From Candidatus Protochlamydia naegleriophila (GTDB lineage Bacteria; Chlamydiota; Chlamydiia; Chlamydiales; Parachlamydiaceae), in assembly GCF_001499655.1 (NCBI RefSeq), contig NZ_LN879502.1, positions 1,488,001 to 1,552,000 of the forward strand: a DNA stretch of 64,000 bases, read 5' to 3'. Shown here in pieces: positions 18,461 to 28,205 of this stretch. Within the stretch, counting starts at the first letter, position 1; each line of letters begins with the position of its first letter. A program made the translations under genes and the position numbers. The notes below the pieces were generated by a model. It was not told the DNA's origin. It did no database searches and saw only the letters and a list, made by a program, of their open reading frames with translations.

Positions 18461-19215
18461 GTTAGTCCTAAACAGGTAGTGATTTTAAGACGTTAGGCGC
18501 GTAAAATATAGCTCTACGATCGGAGCATTTATGAAGATTATCTGCCCTCACTGCCAATCACTCACAGCTCGAAAAATGGATCAACTTCTCAAAGAAAACA
18601 GAAATTTCAATGTCCTTCTTGTTTAAAGCAATTTGTCGAAGATCCTCAAAATAAAATTATTTCACAAGACTCCAAAGAGAGAATTTGAAGATCTCTTATA
18701 GATAAGGGTATCTCTAGATGGTATTTGTAGAATTTTTGATGTAAGCATGCCATGGCTACTTGAGTTTATGCAGCACACTTTCGAAGCTGTTATTCTTGAG
18801 GTAGATGAGATGTGGAGTTTTGTAGGGAATAAAACAAATGATCAATGGCTGTGGCTCGTGATGCATAGAAGAACCAGACAAATTTTGGCATTTCACGTTG
18901 GAAAAAGAAATAAAGCTTCTGAAGAGGCATTGATGAATAAACTCCCTAAAGACCTAAAAAAAGCCTAGCTTTGTACAAATAGGTTCTCAGTTTACTACGA
19001 AGCTATTCCATTTACCAAGCATTCTCCTGTAAGGAAAGAGTCTGGGTAGACAAGTTACATTGAAAGATTTAACTGCACCATCCTACAGCGATGTGCAAGA
19101 CTAGTTCGAAAAACCCTATTATTTTCGAAAAAAATTGAGAACCACGTCGGATTGATCAAGATGTTTATTTGCGATTATAATGATAATTTTAAATCACTAC
19201 CTGTTTAGGACTACC
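18461..19215 (+). mobile_element. IS1-like element, subtype B copy 3, both ends present, transposase broken
   Basis: Ends GTTAGTCCTAAACAGGTAGT and ACTACCTGTTTAGGACTACC. It is nearly identical to 8855-9484 over the shared part, including the 54-base deletion and the broken finger region. The transposase also has stops after LKKA and after KESG. The last part encodes RCARLVRKTLLFSKKIENHV. A 5-base AAATA is found on both sides, possibly a short target duplication. Confidence 0.85.
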
Positions 19216-19229
19216 AAATATTAAAATAC

Positions 19230-19549
19230 AAGAGACATCAAAAAGTCAAAAGAAATCTATTCAGCATTACATTTTTAGTACTACCGAGCTTTGCTATCCT
19301 AAAGATAAAGAATATGTGACTCGCCATAACATGACCTTGCTAGGTATTTTACTTGGTTATGGAAGAAATAATTCTTTGGCTTTTAGCAAAACAAACTATG
19401 TTCAAAAATTAGAACCTTTTGAGCTATATGAAACCAACAATTCACTCAATTTCTTTATGAATCCCGGATTCATTATGATCAATAACGGTACGAATGAAAA
19501 TGAGAACGAAGAGATCAGACAAACATTTCGACTCGCAAAAAAATCTTGA
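19230..19549 (+). pseudogene. Fragment of an unrecognised gene cut by the IS1-like copy
   Basis: One frame reads TELCYPKDKEY then a start-like GTG and RHNMTLLGILLGYGRNNSLA up to 19549. The left part is lost at the IS element ending at 19215. The RHNMTLLGILLGYGR style suggests a chlamydial protein family, but I cannot name it. Confidence 0.35.
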
Positions 19550-19646
19550 ATATAGCTTTCGAAATAGAAATTATCTAGAAACTTTTATTCGATTGCTTAC
19601 AAGAAAGTACAATTTTAACTAATTCAAGTTTTCTTTAGCTAAGCCT

Positions 19647-20763
19647 TTGATAATTTATCTGATTATACGATATATGGCAGATGAATCTTCAGCTATATTG
19701 CAAAGAAAATACTTTGCATTAGCTCTGCAAGAAGTTTTGCCTAATTTTGCCTCTGTCGAATACAATGATTGGAACTCTTTATTTACGAGATTAGCAATTG
19801 ATGCTTCTTATATTCGCTGGAGAAGTCTACTAATAATTGATGAACTCCTACCTCTCAGGAAATCGCTAGTATTTTACAGCGATTTATTGATCATGACGCC
19901 AAGAAATCTAAGATGATAATTGCTTTGAGTGGGTCAAGTCAACGGATGATGCAAGGCGCTATATTAGATGCTTCAGCACCTTTATTCGGAAGAGCTAAGG
20001 AGATTATTAAATGAGGTCCAATTCCTATTGGGTACATGCAAGAAGCTTTAGGCATCCAAAATTCTAGAGATATTGTTGAAGCTTACTCTGTATGAGAAGG
20101 AGTCCCTCGCTATTGGGAATTAGCAGCGAATCAAAAAGAAAGTTTTCTCGAACAAGTTAATCATCTTGTTCTAGATGCACTAGGAGCATTAAATGATGAG
20201 CCTAATCACCTGCAACCTCATTAAAACGTATTTTAGATGCGATTGGATTAGGAGCTCATCGGCTTTCTGAAATTCCAAGAAAAGTCGGCCAGCAAGCTAC
20301 GTCTTTAAATCGTTCAATACAACCACTTATAGAGCTAGATCTTATTGAACGCGAAATTCCTTTCAGTGCCGAAGAATACAATTCTAAACGTACACTCTAT
20401 AAGATTAGTGATCCTTTTATGCGTTTTTGGTTCGAATTAGTAGCTTCTCAAAGAAGCTTTATTACTAAAGCTAATGATAGCCAATCTATTAAATACCTCC
20501 ACGATTCTATTCAGAGAATATTTTCTCTCTGTTGGGAAGACTTATGTCGATTGGCTCCCTCCATTCTATCCCAACAATTCGAACATGAATTAATCTTCGG
20601 TACTGCAAATCGATACGGGCATAAAAGTAACCTTGAATGGGACATACTATCGGAATCTATAGATAAAAAGGTATTATTTATCGGGGAAGCAAAATGGATT
20701 ATCAACCCTCCTAATACAAATTGTATATACAAAACGATAGAAGAACTAAAAGCGAAATGGTGA
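19647..20763 (+). pseudogene. AAA-type ATPase with DUF234 C-terminal domain, degenerate
   Basis: Pieces in order: an ATPase core containing a Walker B-like LLIIDE (RWRSLLIIDELLP), then in another frame KMIIALSGSSQRMMQGAILD and APLFGRAKEI, an in-frame stop, then GVPRYWELAANQKE. A winged-helix part follows (LIELDLIEREIPF), and a C-terminal nuclease-like fold with EWDILSES and GEAKW (PD-(D/E)xK type). This is the layout of archaeal-type ATPase/DUF234 proteins. Walker A is missing and there are several stops or frameshifts. These ATPases are frequent in chlamydial and mobile regions. Confidence 0.65.
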
Positions 20764-20769
20764 TGAAAT

Positions 20770-20993
20770 TTAATCTAAAGTAATCTGAAAAAGCAAAATC
20801 ACAATTTCTAGATCTAGAGAGTAGTAAAGATAAGGTAGTCTATAGTTAATCTTGACCATCATAAGCAGCAAAATTAAGGAATGAGAGAATTCAACAGGCC
20901 TTCCTTTTTGCTTCTTTTTAGCAGGAGTGTTTAAAGATTTAAATATTTTTGAATCGATTAGAAAAGTTAAACTTCTCCTTTGAACCAACTATT
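20770..20993 (-). pseudogene. N-terminal fragment of an IS5-family (IS903-type) transposase
   Basis: In reverse: VQRRSLTFLIDSKIF, then KKKQKGRPVEFSHSLILLLM and MMVKINYRLPY, matching the N-terminus of IS903-type transposases (RGSLT-W, GRP-YSD-AI, LPLR). The catalytic part is lost. It could be the source of the short repeats whose ends resemble IS903 termini (31704-31798). Confidence 0.55.
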
Positions 20994-21026
20994 TGTTATA
21001 ATAAGACCAATTGCGTTCGCGCATCG

Positions 21027-21076
21027 GAAACTCCTTTGTTTTCTCTTGGCGAAGAGACAAGGAGTTTCTTTTTTTT
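21027..21076 (+). terminator. Hairpin with T-run
   Basis: GAAACTCCTT...TTTCTCTT pairs imperfectly with AAGAGACAAGGAGTTTC (21052-21068), followed by eight T. Probably a terminator left from a decayed gene. Confidence 0.55.
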
Positions 21077-21257
21077 CAGCCTTTCTCTCAACTCTTAGGA
21101 GTAACTTTTTCAACACAGCATCTACAAGAGGCTGCTCTGACCATTTCTGTATAAGTCAATGATTTCTTCTAAGACCTTAAACATACTCATGTTAATCTTA
21201 ACCTAAGGTGCAATTTCAACCAGAGGACCATTCCAATTCCTCATCTTGGCTCAGTAA

Positions 21258-24089
21258 TTGCAATCAGCTTTAGTGCGCAAGATGCACACTAATTTCAAAA
21301 GAAAGCAATTAACAACGGTTAATATTATGAATCTAAAAGCAAAACAATGTGAGATCAAAAAAGAGTCATCTAAAAAACATTTTATTGAATATTTATCTGA
21401 AAATCACATAATTTATAAGTGGTTAGAATTAAATAAAGAAGAACACAAACAAATAATCAACTTAAAATCAAACAAATTTATTAATATTGAAGGCGATCTA
21501 TTTAAAGAATTCATTTGCTTAAAAAAAGATCAATCTTATCTAATTCTTTTTTTGAGAGAAGTCACTTTATCTTTTCAAGATAAACAACCTATCTCCACTC
21601 TTTATGAATTAACGATTAACAAAAAAAAATCACCTTCTTTAAAGCTCTACCGCCAGCATCACGACAATCGATTGCTTCTCATTCATTCTACCGACTTATC
21701 CAAATCGATATTGAATAATAGTGATCAAAGTGTTTGCTTTTTTAAAGATTCTTATGCAGAAATTCAAGTTGACATCCATGTCTTTGAATCGGAAATCTTT
21801 ATAGATATAAAAGATAAGAAAGCAAAAAAATTACTCAACTTCAGCAGTATTAGTTTTTTAAAGCATCCATTCAAAAAATTGAATTACCATTTGAAACTAT
21901 ACATCAGTTCAAAAGTTTCCGAAAATAGCAAAATTAGCTTGTTGATCCAAAATGAAATTGAAAGATTGTTAGATGAAATTAATCTACTACCTTTACAAGT
22001 TAAAAAAAAAGCTGCAGATAACCTCAAAAAAAGCCCATCAGAGATAGCTGCACTTTACTATTTTTATAAGTCTGCTCCAAACCTTAGGGAAAATAGCCAA
22101 ACATTTTTAAACCAAATGTTGGAGACTAATTCTAAGAATTTTATTCAATCGCTTGATTGTATTTTTAATCACGAAAAAAAAGCTCAAGATAATTCTCTGA
22201 TATGGGCTTATCGCATCCCCGAATTAATTGAAAGATGCGCTACTAAATTTAGATCTACCTACCCGTTGAAAGTAAATCGAATAGAACACAAAGTTTCCAG
22301 TTCATTTGTCGAATTAGATTTAGATCCTAAAACAATCCAAACCAATTCTCTTACAGGACTAATCAATCATAATAAGGGAGAGCTGATTCCTGCTAAAAAT
22401 GAATATGGTCAACTCCGATCTTGGGGACAGAATCGAGTAGGCGTTGTCGTTGGGATTAAAATCGATGATTTAAATACGGGATTTCCAGTTAAGAGACTTT
22501 TAATCATTGGAGATCTCACCCATAAAGGCAAAGGAACGATATCGGCAAATGAATGCGCGTATATTAATGCTGCGATCCGTTATGCGCATAAAGAGAATAT
22601 CCCAATCGATTGGTTTGCCACCTCGTTTGGAGTTGAAATATCTCAAGAAAGAGGAGTCGAAAACTTAGATGCCAGCGCATCTACGGCTAGAGCTATCATA
22701 CGATATGCACATAGTAAGGGAGTGATTATCAACATTATCGTCGATTCAGTCAGTACTGGAGCTCAGGCTTATTGGAATGCACTAGCGGCAATTCTTCCAG
22801 ATACGCGAGGTATTTTAATTATGACTTCTAAAAGCAGTATGATTTTAACTGGTTATCGCGCCTTAGTCGCTGCTTTACAATCTCATTTGCACAGTCTTGA
22901 TATTCAACAAGCCGCAAAAAAAATCTATCCTGATGGATTAAAATGTTTAGGTGGGTATTCAAACGTTTTCGGACCAAACGGCGAAGCCATGTGTTTAGCT
23001 TCTAATATTCAGGAAGCATGCGAGATTCTTTTGTTACATCATTACTATTCTGCCTTAAGAAAAGGAGATAAAATTGCCACTTCTCGCCCTATCAATATAT
23101 CAAAGAATAGTGGCACAGTTAATATCGATTTAATATCGAAAGAAATTCAAAATATTCAAAAAGGCGCAATTGTCAAAAGAGAATTACTATTAGAAGCACT
23201 CCAAACACCAGGATCGCCCCCTGCCCTAGTTTTGTGGAAAGATGCCGTAGGATATCAAAAAGCATCATGTAACGAGAGTAAAACGTGTCGATCCGGTTTG
23301 ATGAGTCAAGATCCTAATACGATTGTTCAAGAGATGTTAATTGGTTCACAACCAACAATGGTAATTTTTCCACCTCTTGGCCCTCTTACTCCGGCCGATT
23401 CTCTTTTAGTTGCAAAAGCGATTTATAAAGCTAATCGCCGTATGCCAGTATTGATTATAGGTAATTTATCAGGCTTCAACAGCGATCCATTATCTATGGA
23501 AAATCATCAGCTTAGCTCAGGCGCTCAAATTGCTCGAGCAATTGTAGAACATGAGGGACCTATAACAATTATTATTTTGGGTCGCTTGATAGGAGGCACT
23601 TTTGTCGTATTTAGCAAACAGCTAAATCCAACCTTAAAAATTATGGCGGTCGAAAAGTCTCATATTCAAGTCGTTGGTGCACAAGTGGCCGTTAAAGTAC
23701 TCTTCCACAAACGCATTCTCAACAAAGCCAAACAAGATGATCGATTAACAAATTTCATTCAAAGGCAAGAAGAGATTAACAATATTCAAAATCAAACCAT
23801 TCAAAACCATACTTATGAAAAGTCTCATCACTATCAAGTGACATCAAATGCTGCTCAGAACATTTCACCCATGAGTAAAGAATATGAGGCAAATTTAAGA
23901 AAAATCATTGAAGAAATAGAATTTCAAGAACGCCAGGCCTATGAAGATTATCATGACACGGAGCGCGCCTTAAAAGTGAATGCCATAGATATAGAATGCG
24001 CTCCCAACAATTTATATGACGCATTTGTACAAATGCAAGAAAAAAGTCTAAAAGAATTCATCGAGTCAAGTCAAACATTCGAAGAATAA
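21258..24089 (+). CDS. Acyl-CoA carboxylase carboxyltransferase-like protein, large
   Basis: 943 codons from the first TTG; ATG codons at 21282 and 21327 are likelier starts (no strong ribosome binding site). Residues 1 to about 330 are a Lys/Ile-rich region of unknown fold. From about 350 to 850 there are two crotonase-type halves as in PccB/AccDA carboxyltransferases. The first holds VGVVVGIKIDDL, ANECAYINAAIRYAHKENIP and SVSTGAQAYWNALAA. The second holds PADSLLVAKAIYKANRRMPV and IIILGRLIGGTFVVFSKQL. This domain moves CO2 from carboxybiotin to an acyl-CoA. No biotin carboxylase or biotin-carrier motif (MKM) is seen in it or nearby. The tail (about 850-943) is charged and helical. The next gene, 51 bases downstream, is KAS III-like. 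Confidence 0.75.
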   Translation: MQSALVRKMHTNFKRKQLTTVNIMNLKAKQCEIKKESSKKHFIEYLSENHIIYKWLELNKEEHKQIINLKSNKFINIEGDLFKEFICLKKDQSYLILFLREVTLSFQDKQPISTLYELTINKKKSPSLKLYRQHHDNRLLLIHSTDLSKSILNNSDQSVCFFKDSYAEIQVDIHVFESEIFIDIKDKKAKKLLNFSSISFLKHPFKKLNYHLKLYISSKVSENSKISLLIQNEIERLLDEINLLPLQVKKKAADNLKKSPSEIAALYYFYKSAPNLRENSQTFLNQMLETNSKNFIQSLDCIFNHEKKAQDNSLIWAYRIPELIERCATKFRSTYPLKVNRIEHKVSSSFVELDLDPKTIQTNSLTGLINHNKGELIPAKNEYGQLRSWGQNRVGVVVGIKIDDLNTGFPVKRLLIIGDLTHKGKGTISANECAYINAAIRYAHKENIPIDWFATSFGVEISQERGVENLDASASTARAIIRYAHSKGVIINIIVDSVSTGAQAYWNALAAILPDTRGILIMTSKSSMILTGYRALVAALQSHLHSLDIQQAAKKIYPDGLKCLGGYSNVFGPNGEAMCLASNIQEACEILLLHHYYSALRKGDKIATSRPINISKNSGTVNIDLISKEIQNIQKGAIVKRELLLEALQTPGSPPALVLWKDAVGYQKASCNESKTCRSGLMSQDPNTIVQEMLIGSQPTMVIFPPLGPLTPADSLLVAKAIYKANRRMPVLIIGNLSGFNSDPLSMENHQLSSGAQIARAIVEHEGPITIIILGRLIGGTFVVFSKQLNPTLKIMAVEKSHIQVVGAQVAVKVLFHKRILNKAKQDDRLTNFIQRQEEINNIQNQTIQNHTYEKSHHYQVTSNAAQNISPMSKEYEANLRKIIEEIEFQERQAYEDYHDTERALKVNAIDIECAPNNLYDAFVQMQEKSLKEFIESSQTFEE

Positions 24090-24140
24090 TTATTAAGAAT
24101 TAGCCCAAGGTATATAAATCATCATTTTATAGGAGTAATT

Positions 24141-25304
24141 ATGAGCGAATCAATTCATCATACCAATATTTCCTCAATTGCGACATTTATACCGGAATGT
24201 AAGACATCTACGGATGAATTAATAGACAAGTTTAAAGATTGTTTGTCAGAAGAATTACAAATGACCTTAAATCGTTTAGGAGTTTTGAATCGATACTCAA
24301 TCATCAAAAACTTTCCCGATTATCTATCAGGTAAAATAGAAAGGCAATTAATAGATTCAACAACCTCAATGGCAACTAAAGCAATACTAAAATGTTTAGA
24401 AAAATCTAAGCAAGGCTCCAAAGATTTGGGTCTTTTGATTGCGATTACGAATACGGCTAATCGCCCTCTACCTTGCATGGCTTTTGAAATTGTCAGTGAG
24501 TTAGGCGATTTAATTCCACACGACATCAATATTATCAATATGCAAAACCAAGGGTGTGCCGTCTTATTAAAAGCGATAGAGCTAGCTTCATGTTATTTAG
24601 TAGCAAATCCAGATAAAACAGTGATGATTGTTGGATCTGAATCCCATACGGGTTATATTCATTCCATCCCCAAAAAACCTTATTATGGATTGCATGAATT
24701 AAAAAAACTACCCGACGCTAATATCAAATTGCAAGAGACCATGGAAGTCATTTCATTTTTCTTATTTGGAGATGGTGCATTTGCCATGCTATTAGATAAT
24801 CAAGGGTATCAAAATCATTCTGGATTTTCTAGCATTGCCCATTTAACTAACATCGAAGCGTTTGATGCGGAATTATTGACTTTGAACGAAGGGGGCATCT
24901 TACAACCAACCATTCCCAATTTTCCTCACTACTATATGAATGAAAAAGTTCCTTCTAAAGGAGCTGCCTATAGCAAGAAAGTTTTGGCCTCTCTGATTCA
25001 AAACAAACGGGAAATTTCTAGCCCCAATGATGCTCAGATGTTCTTCATCCATACGGGAAGTAAAAAAATATTAGACGCAATCTGTCGAACAATTGCTGTC
25101 GACCAGAATTCTGATCAAACGAAGTGGTCATATGAAATTTTAAAAGAGTATGGAAATCTTTCTTCTTGCTCAATCGGTTTTATGCTTTCTGATTACCTGG
25201 AAAGTAGAAAACATACAACTTCATCTTTAGCCGGTCTTTTAACAGGTTTAATCATCTCATTTGGAGTAGGATTTAGTGCTAGTGCAGGCCTCGTTCACCT
25301 TTAA
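24141..25304 (+). CDS. KAS III / type III polyketide synthase-like condensing enzyme
   Basis: 387 residues, intact, with a thiolase fold. The Cys-His-Asn triad can be placed: NMQNQGC (C139), FIHTGSKKILDAI (H304), YGNLSSCSIGF (N339). FLFGDGAFAML precedes the His as in FabH/chalcone synthase, and the end SFGVGFSASAGLVHL resembles the GFGPG loop of type III PKS. It should join an acyl starter with a malonyl-type extender. The overall length fits type III PKS (about 390) better than FabH (about 320). It lies 51 bases after the carboxyltransferase gene, with AGGAG before the ATG (TAGGAGTAATT), and a hairpin follows the stop, so the two probably form an operon that makes and uses a carboxylated acyl-CoA. 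Confidence 0.8.
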   Translation: MSESIHHTNISSIATFIPECKTSTDELIDKFKDCLSEELQMTLNRLGVLNRYSIIKNFPDYLSGKIERQLIDSTTSMATKAILKCLEKSKQGSKDLGLLIAITNTANRPLPCMAFEIVSELGDLIPHDINIINMQNQGCAVLLKAIELASCYLVANPDKTVMIVGSESHTGYIHSIPKKPYYGLHELKKLPDANIKLQETMEVISFFLFGDGAFAMLLDNQGYQNHSGFSSIAHLTNIEAFDAELLTLNEGGILQPTIPNFPHYYMNEKVPSKGAAYSKKVLASLIQNKREISSPNDAQMFFIHTGSKKILDAICRTIAVDQNSDQTKWSYEILKEYGNLSSCSIGFMLSDYLESRKHTTSSLAGLLTGLIISFGVGFSASAGLVHL

Positions 25305-25317
25305 TCAATCGGATTTA

Positions 25318-25365
25318 AATTCTAGACATTTATCGCTTACTAAGAAGTATAAAATGTCTAGAATT
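25318..25365. terminator. 14-bp perfect hairpin between convergent genes
   Basis: AATTCTAGACATTT (25318-25331) pairs with AAATGTCTAGAATT (25352-25365). There is no clear T-run, but the position 14 bases after the KAS III-like stop suggests termination. Confidence 0.6.
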
Positions 25366-25410
25366 GTGATTTCCCTTGACAAAAAGAGGATGCCGAAAAA
25401 ATTGCTTCTC

Positions 25411-26205
25411 TCATTGTTTTCTGGAAAATCCCATTAATTCCGCCGAAACATTCAAGTTTCTTAAGCGAACATCTGCATAAAATTCCTCGTAAACAAGACC
25501 GACTTTCTCTAGCAATTTAGAAAAATTTTCACAAAAGATAATATCTGGTTCAATCCAATCTAGATGTTTGCTAAATCCCTCTATGCATGTTTCCTTGACT
25601 TTATCACATACAGATTTTTTTTCATTATCACTAGCAGAAAAATATGTTTTGTCTAAAGCTAAGAGTAAGTGCTCAACAAAACGTTCTTTAACCGGTGATA
25701 GTTGCTCTACTTCTATTTGAGTGACTGGCTCCGTTTCTTTGCTTTTCTTTTTTAAAAAAGAAAATTTAGCCCACAATGTTTCTGTCTTTGCCAATAATTT
25801 CTTCATCTTTGAAGGAGTTTTTTGCTCTTCTATGATGCAATCTTTCGCTTTAGATAAATGGTTGGATTGAGCATATATTCTCATCACTGCTACATAATGT
25901 TTAGACAAAATAAAAGGCTTTTCCTGATCATAAATAATGAGAGGGTTTGTCTTAGCCTTCTCTCTTCGATGAATAGTCTCAGAAGCAAAGATCCATCTAT
26001 AAACTGGTAAATTAGGATCTTGGGCAAGAATATAGAAAGATCTACAAGCTAATTTGACATTTCTTAAATCTTTTTCTTGTAAATAAGAAAAGCATATCGT
26101 GAACATGTCATGCGGTAAACTAGATAAATCTATGAGCTCTTCTTTTGTTACCCTTTGAGAATTATTAACTAGATAAAAAACACTATTATTATTTAATAAA
26201 ATCAT
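25411..26205 (-). CDS. F-box protein, putative host-directed effector
   Basis: About 264 residues from the ATG at 26205 (a TTG lies two codons earlier). Residues about 30-70 are an F-box: LSSLPHDMFTICFSYLQEKD, then LRNVKLACRSFYILAQDP. The rest is helical and charged with no recognised repeat. F-box proteins recruit targets to SCF ubiquitin ligases through Skp1, a eukaryotic system, so a bacterial copy would act in the host. Expansions of F-box proteins in amoeba-associated chlamydiae are established knowledge. There is no N-terminal Sec signal. It is convergent with the KAS III-like gene. Confidence 0.75.
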   Translation of the reverse strand: MILLNNNSVFYLVNNSQRVTKEELIDLSSLPHDMFTICFSYLQEKDLRNVKLACRSFYILAQDPNLPVYRWIFASETIHRREKAKTNPLIIYDQEKPFILSKHYVAVMRIYAQSNHLSKAKDCIIEEQKTPSKMKKLLAKTETLWAKFSFLKKKSKETEPVTQIEVEQLSPVKERFVEHLLLALDKTYFSASDNEKKSVCDKVKETCIEGFSKHLDWIEPDIIFCENFSKLLEKVGLVYEEFYADVRLRNLNVSAELMGFSRKQ

Positions 26206-26323
26206 TAACAAACCATATTTTTTAATAAACTTATTTAGTTACATACAATAAATCTATATAATCGGGAAAATCATTTTTTAATCTTTTAAAGAATTTATTT
26301 TACTTAGTCAAGCTACGACTAAA

Positions 26324-26400
26324 TCATCTTAAGTGATTGAAAATCAATAAAATTTGTTATAGATCATCGACAACTTAAGAGCATTTATTCAAGACAGCCA
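26324..26400 (-). repeat. Short dispersed repeat (IS903-end-like MITE family), copy 3
   Basis: In reverse: TGGCTGTCTTGAATAAATGC, CTTAAGTTGTCGATGAT, TTTTATTGATTTTCAATCAC. Same block order as at 14509. Confidence 0.55.
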
Positions 26401-26689
26401 ATTAGTCCTAAGAGAGTGTCTCAAAAGTCTAGTTTTTAATATTACTGTGCATTTTAAACAAGGAATTTCAAATTTAAAAATTTTATCCTGATAATCTTAC
26501 ATACAAATAGTAGGCTTTAATCGAACCCATTCTGGTAAAAGTGAAACAAGTCTCGAGATTTGCCTCATTTTATTGTAGGATAGAGATTTTAAAAAGCCTA
26601 TTCTATTTATTGTGTGCAGGTTGTTCCTAGATGGATTTAACGCATGATTTTCTTCCATGAAAAATAGTTCATGATCAATTCTTTAATAT

Positions 26690-26866
26690 CATCTCAGATA
26701 ATCTTATTTTGAGGCTCTTCGACAAATTCTTTATGACAAGCAAGGCATTTGTATTTTTGTTTACCTGAATGAATTGAACCATTTTTACCAACTGTTTGTG
26801 ATTGGCATTGAGTGCAGCAAATCTTAATGAGCTTTCCAATTTTTTCATCAAAAATACTGGAAATTC
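26690..26866 (-). mobile_element. IS1-like fragment of a third lineage (finger region)
   Basis: In reverse it reads KICCTQCQSQTVGKNGSIHS, then KYKCLACHKEFVEEPQNKII and a stop: an InsA-like Cys-pair finger similar to, but distinct from, both other subtypes. It is cut exactly where the intact-length element at 26867 begins. Confidence 0.7.
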
Positions 26867-27690
26867 GGTAGTCCTAAAGATGTAATGCTCGCTTTTGATT
26901 GTAGTCACAAATAAAATATTTTAGCATAGCTATATGATTTGCTAATTTTTTCGAAAAAGAAAGTGTCTTTCTCACTAGTCGAGAGCTTCTTTATCTGAGG
27001 GTATTATTAATATCTTTCAATGTAGCTTGTTTTACCTGATTCTTTTCCAAGTGGTCTATGTTGAAGCCATGGAATGGTTTCATAATAAACAGAGAACTTA
27101 TCTGTATAAAAGATGGCTTTTTTTTAAAATCGTTTGAAAGTTTTGCTAATAGACATTCTGCATTAGCTTTATCTAGTTTTTCTACATGCATGGCTAAAAC
27201 TTGCCTTGTGGGGCTATCAAAAACTAGCCATAACCACTGACGGTTTTTCTTTTTCCCAACAACACTCCATTGCTCATCCAGTTCAAACGTAGCAACTTCA
27301 AGCTCTTCATTTTCAATCACATTAGCATTCAAATTTTCGGGAAGTTCATGAATAATTTCATCTATGAACTTTAGTAACCATGGCATACTAACATTAAAAA
27401 TCCTGCAAATACCTTCAAGAGAAACTCTTTCAAGCAGCGCTTGACGGATTTTAGCTCGTTCTTCTTCAGGTATAGATTTCTTTTCTGGATTCAGAAGAAA
27501 TTGTCTTCCACAAAACAGACATTGATGATTCTGTTTTCCATTATGGATATGACAATTTTTCTTAATCACGAGAGCATTGCAAGATCGACATGTGATTGTC
27601 ATTGGTTTTCCTCTAGATTTAAAAAAAGAAAACCGCATTCAGCACATCAAAGTCAAATCAAATATTCAGCATTACATGTTTAGGACTACC
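26867..27690 (-). mobile_element. IS1-like element, subtype A, full length, single late frameshift
   Basis: Both ends are present (GGTAGTCCTAAAGATGTAAT and ATTACATGTTTAGGACTACC); 824 bases. In reverse, ORF 26991-27638 encodes the finger (CRSCNALVIKKN, CLFCGRQFLL) and the DDE part (FELDEQWSVVGKKKNRQWLW) without a stop. The frame is lost at an A8 run (normal A7), after which FSVYYETIPW-like sequence continues in the next frame. This is the best-preserved copy in the window and could be active if slippage restores the frame. Confidence 0.85.
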
Positions 27691-27803
27691 CAAGCTTTGA
27701 GTATCAATCAAAAATTTCAAAAAAGAAATGCTGACACACAATTTTTGACAACATTTCTCATGGGAAATTGCTAATTTTTACGCCTAGCTTAAGGAAATCA
27801 AAA

Positions 27804-28205
27804 CTAAATGCTCTGATGAGTATTACTGATCGGATAAAAGGCTTTTATGGCATGAGTAAACCAATTCATAAGATTTGCAGCAGCTAAATTATTGAAGACT
27901 AAAAGCATTCCTCCAGATTCTAATGATGGACTCCATCCAAAATGAGCTATCGCTATTCCTGTCACCACATAAGAACTTACATATCCAATTGCCACGATAC
28001 TATCCCAATCTTTAGCTTGAGAAAATTCGTATCCGAAAGAATCGAATATTTTTTTTGAAACATACACTATTGCGAGCATGACTGAAACCTGAGTAGCTCC
28101 AGCCTTAAAAAAGGCTATAGGTGCCATCTTAGATTGAAAAACAGTATATCCAGCTAAACCTAATAAACCATAGTTCGTTAAATTATCTACTAAATTGAAT
28201 TTCAT
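27804..28205 (-). CDS. Hypothetical small membrane protein
   Basis: 133 residues with about four hydrophobic segments (YGLLGLAGYTVF; QVSVMLAIVYVSKKIF; AIGYVSSYVVTGIAIAHFGW; GGMLLVFNNLAAANLM). AGGAAG lies 7 bases before the ATG. No family recognised. It is isolated among IS remnants but shows no disruption. Confidence 0.6.
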   Translation of the reverse strand: MKFNLVDNLTNYGLLGLAGYTVFQSKMAPIAFFKAGATQVSVMLAIVYVSKKIFDSFGYEFSQAKDWDSIVAIGYVSSYVVTGIAIAHFGWSPSLESGGMLLVFNNLAAANLMNWFTHAIKAFYPISNTHQSI

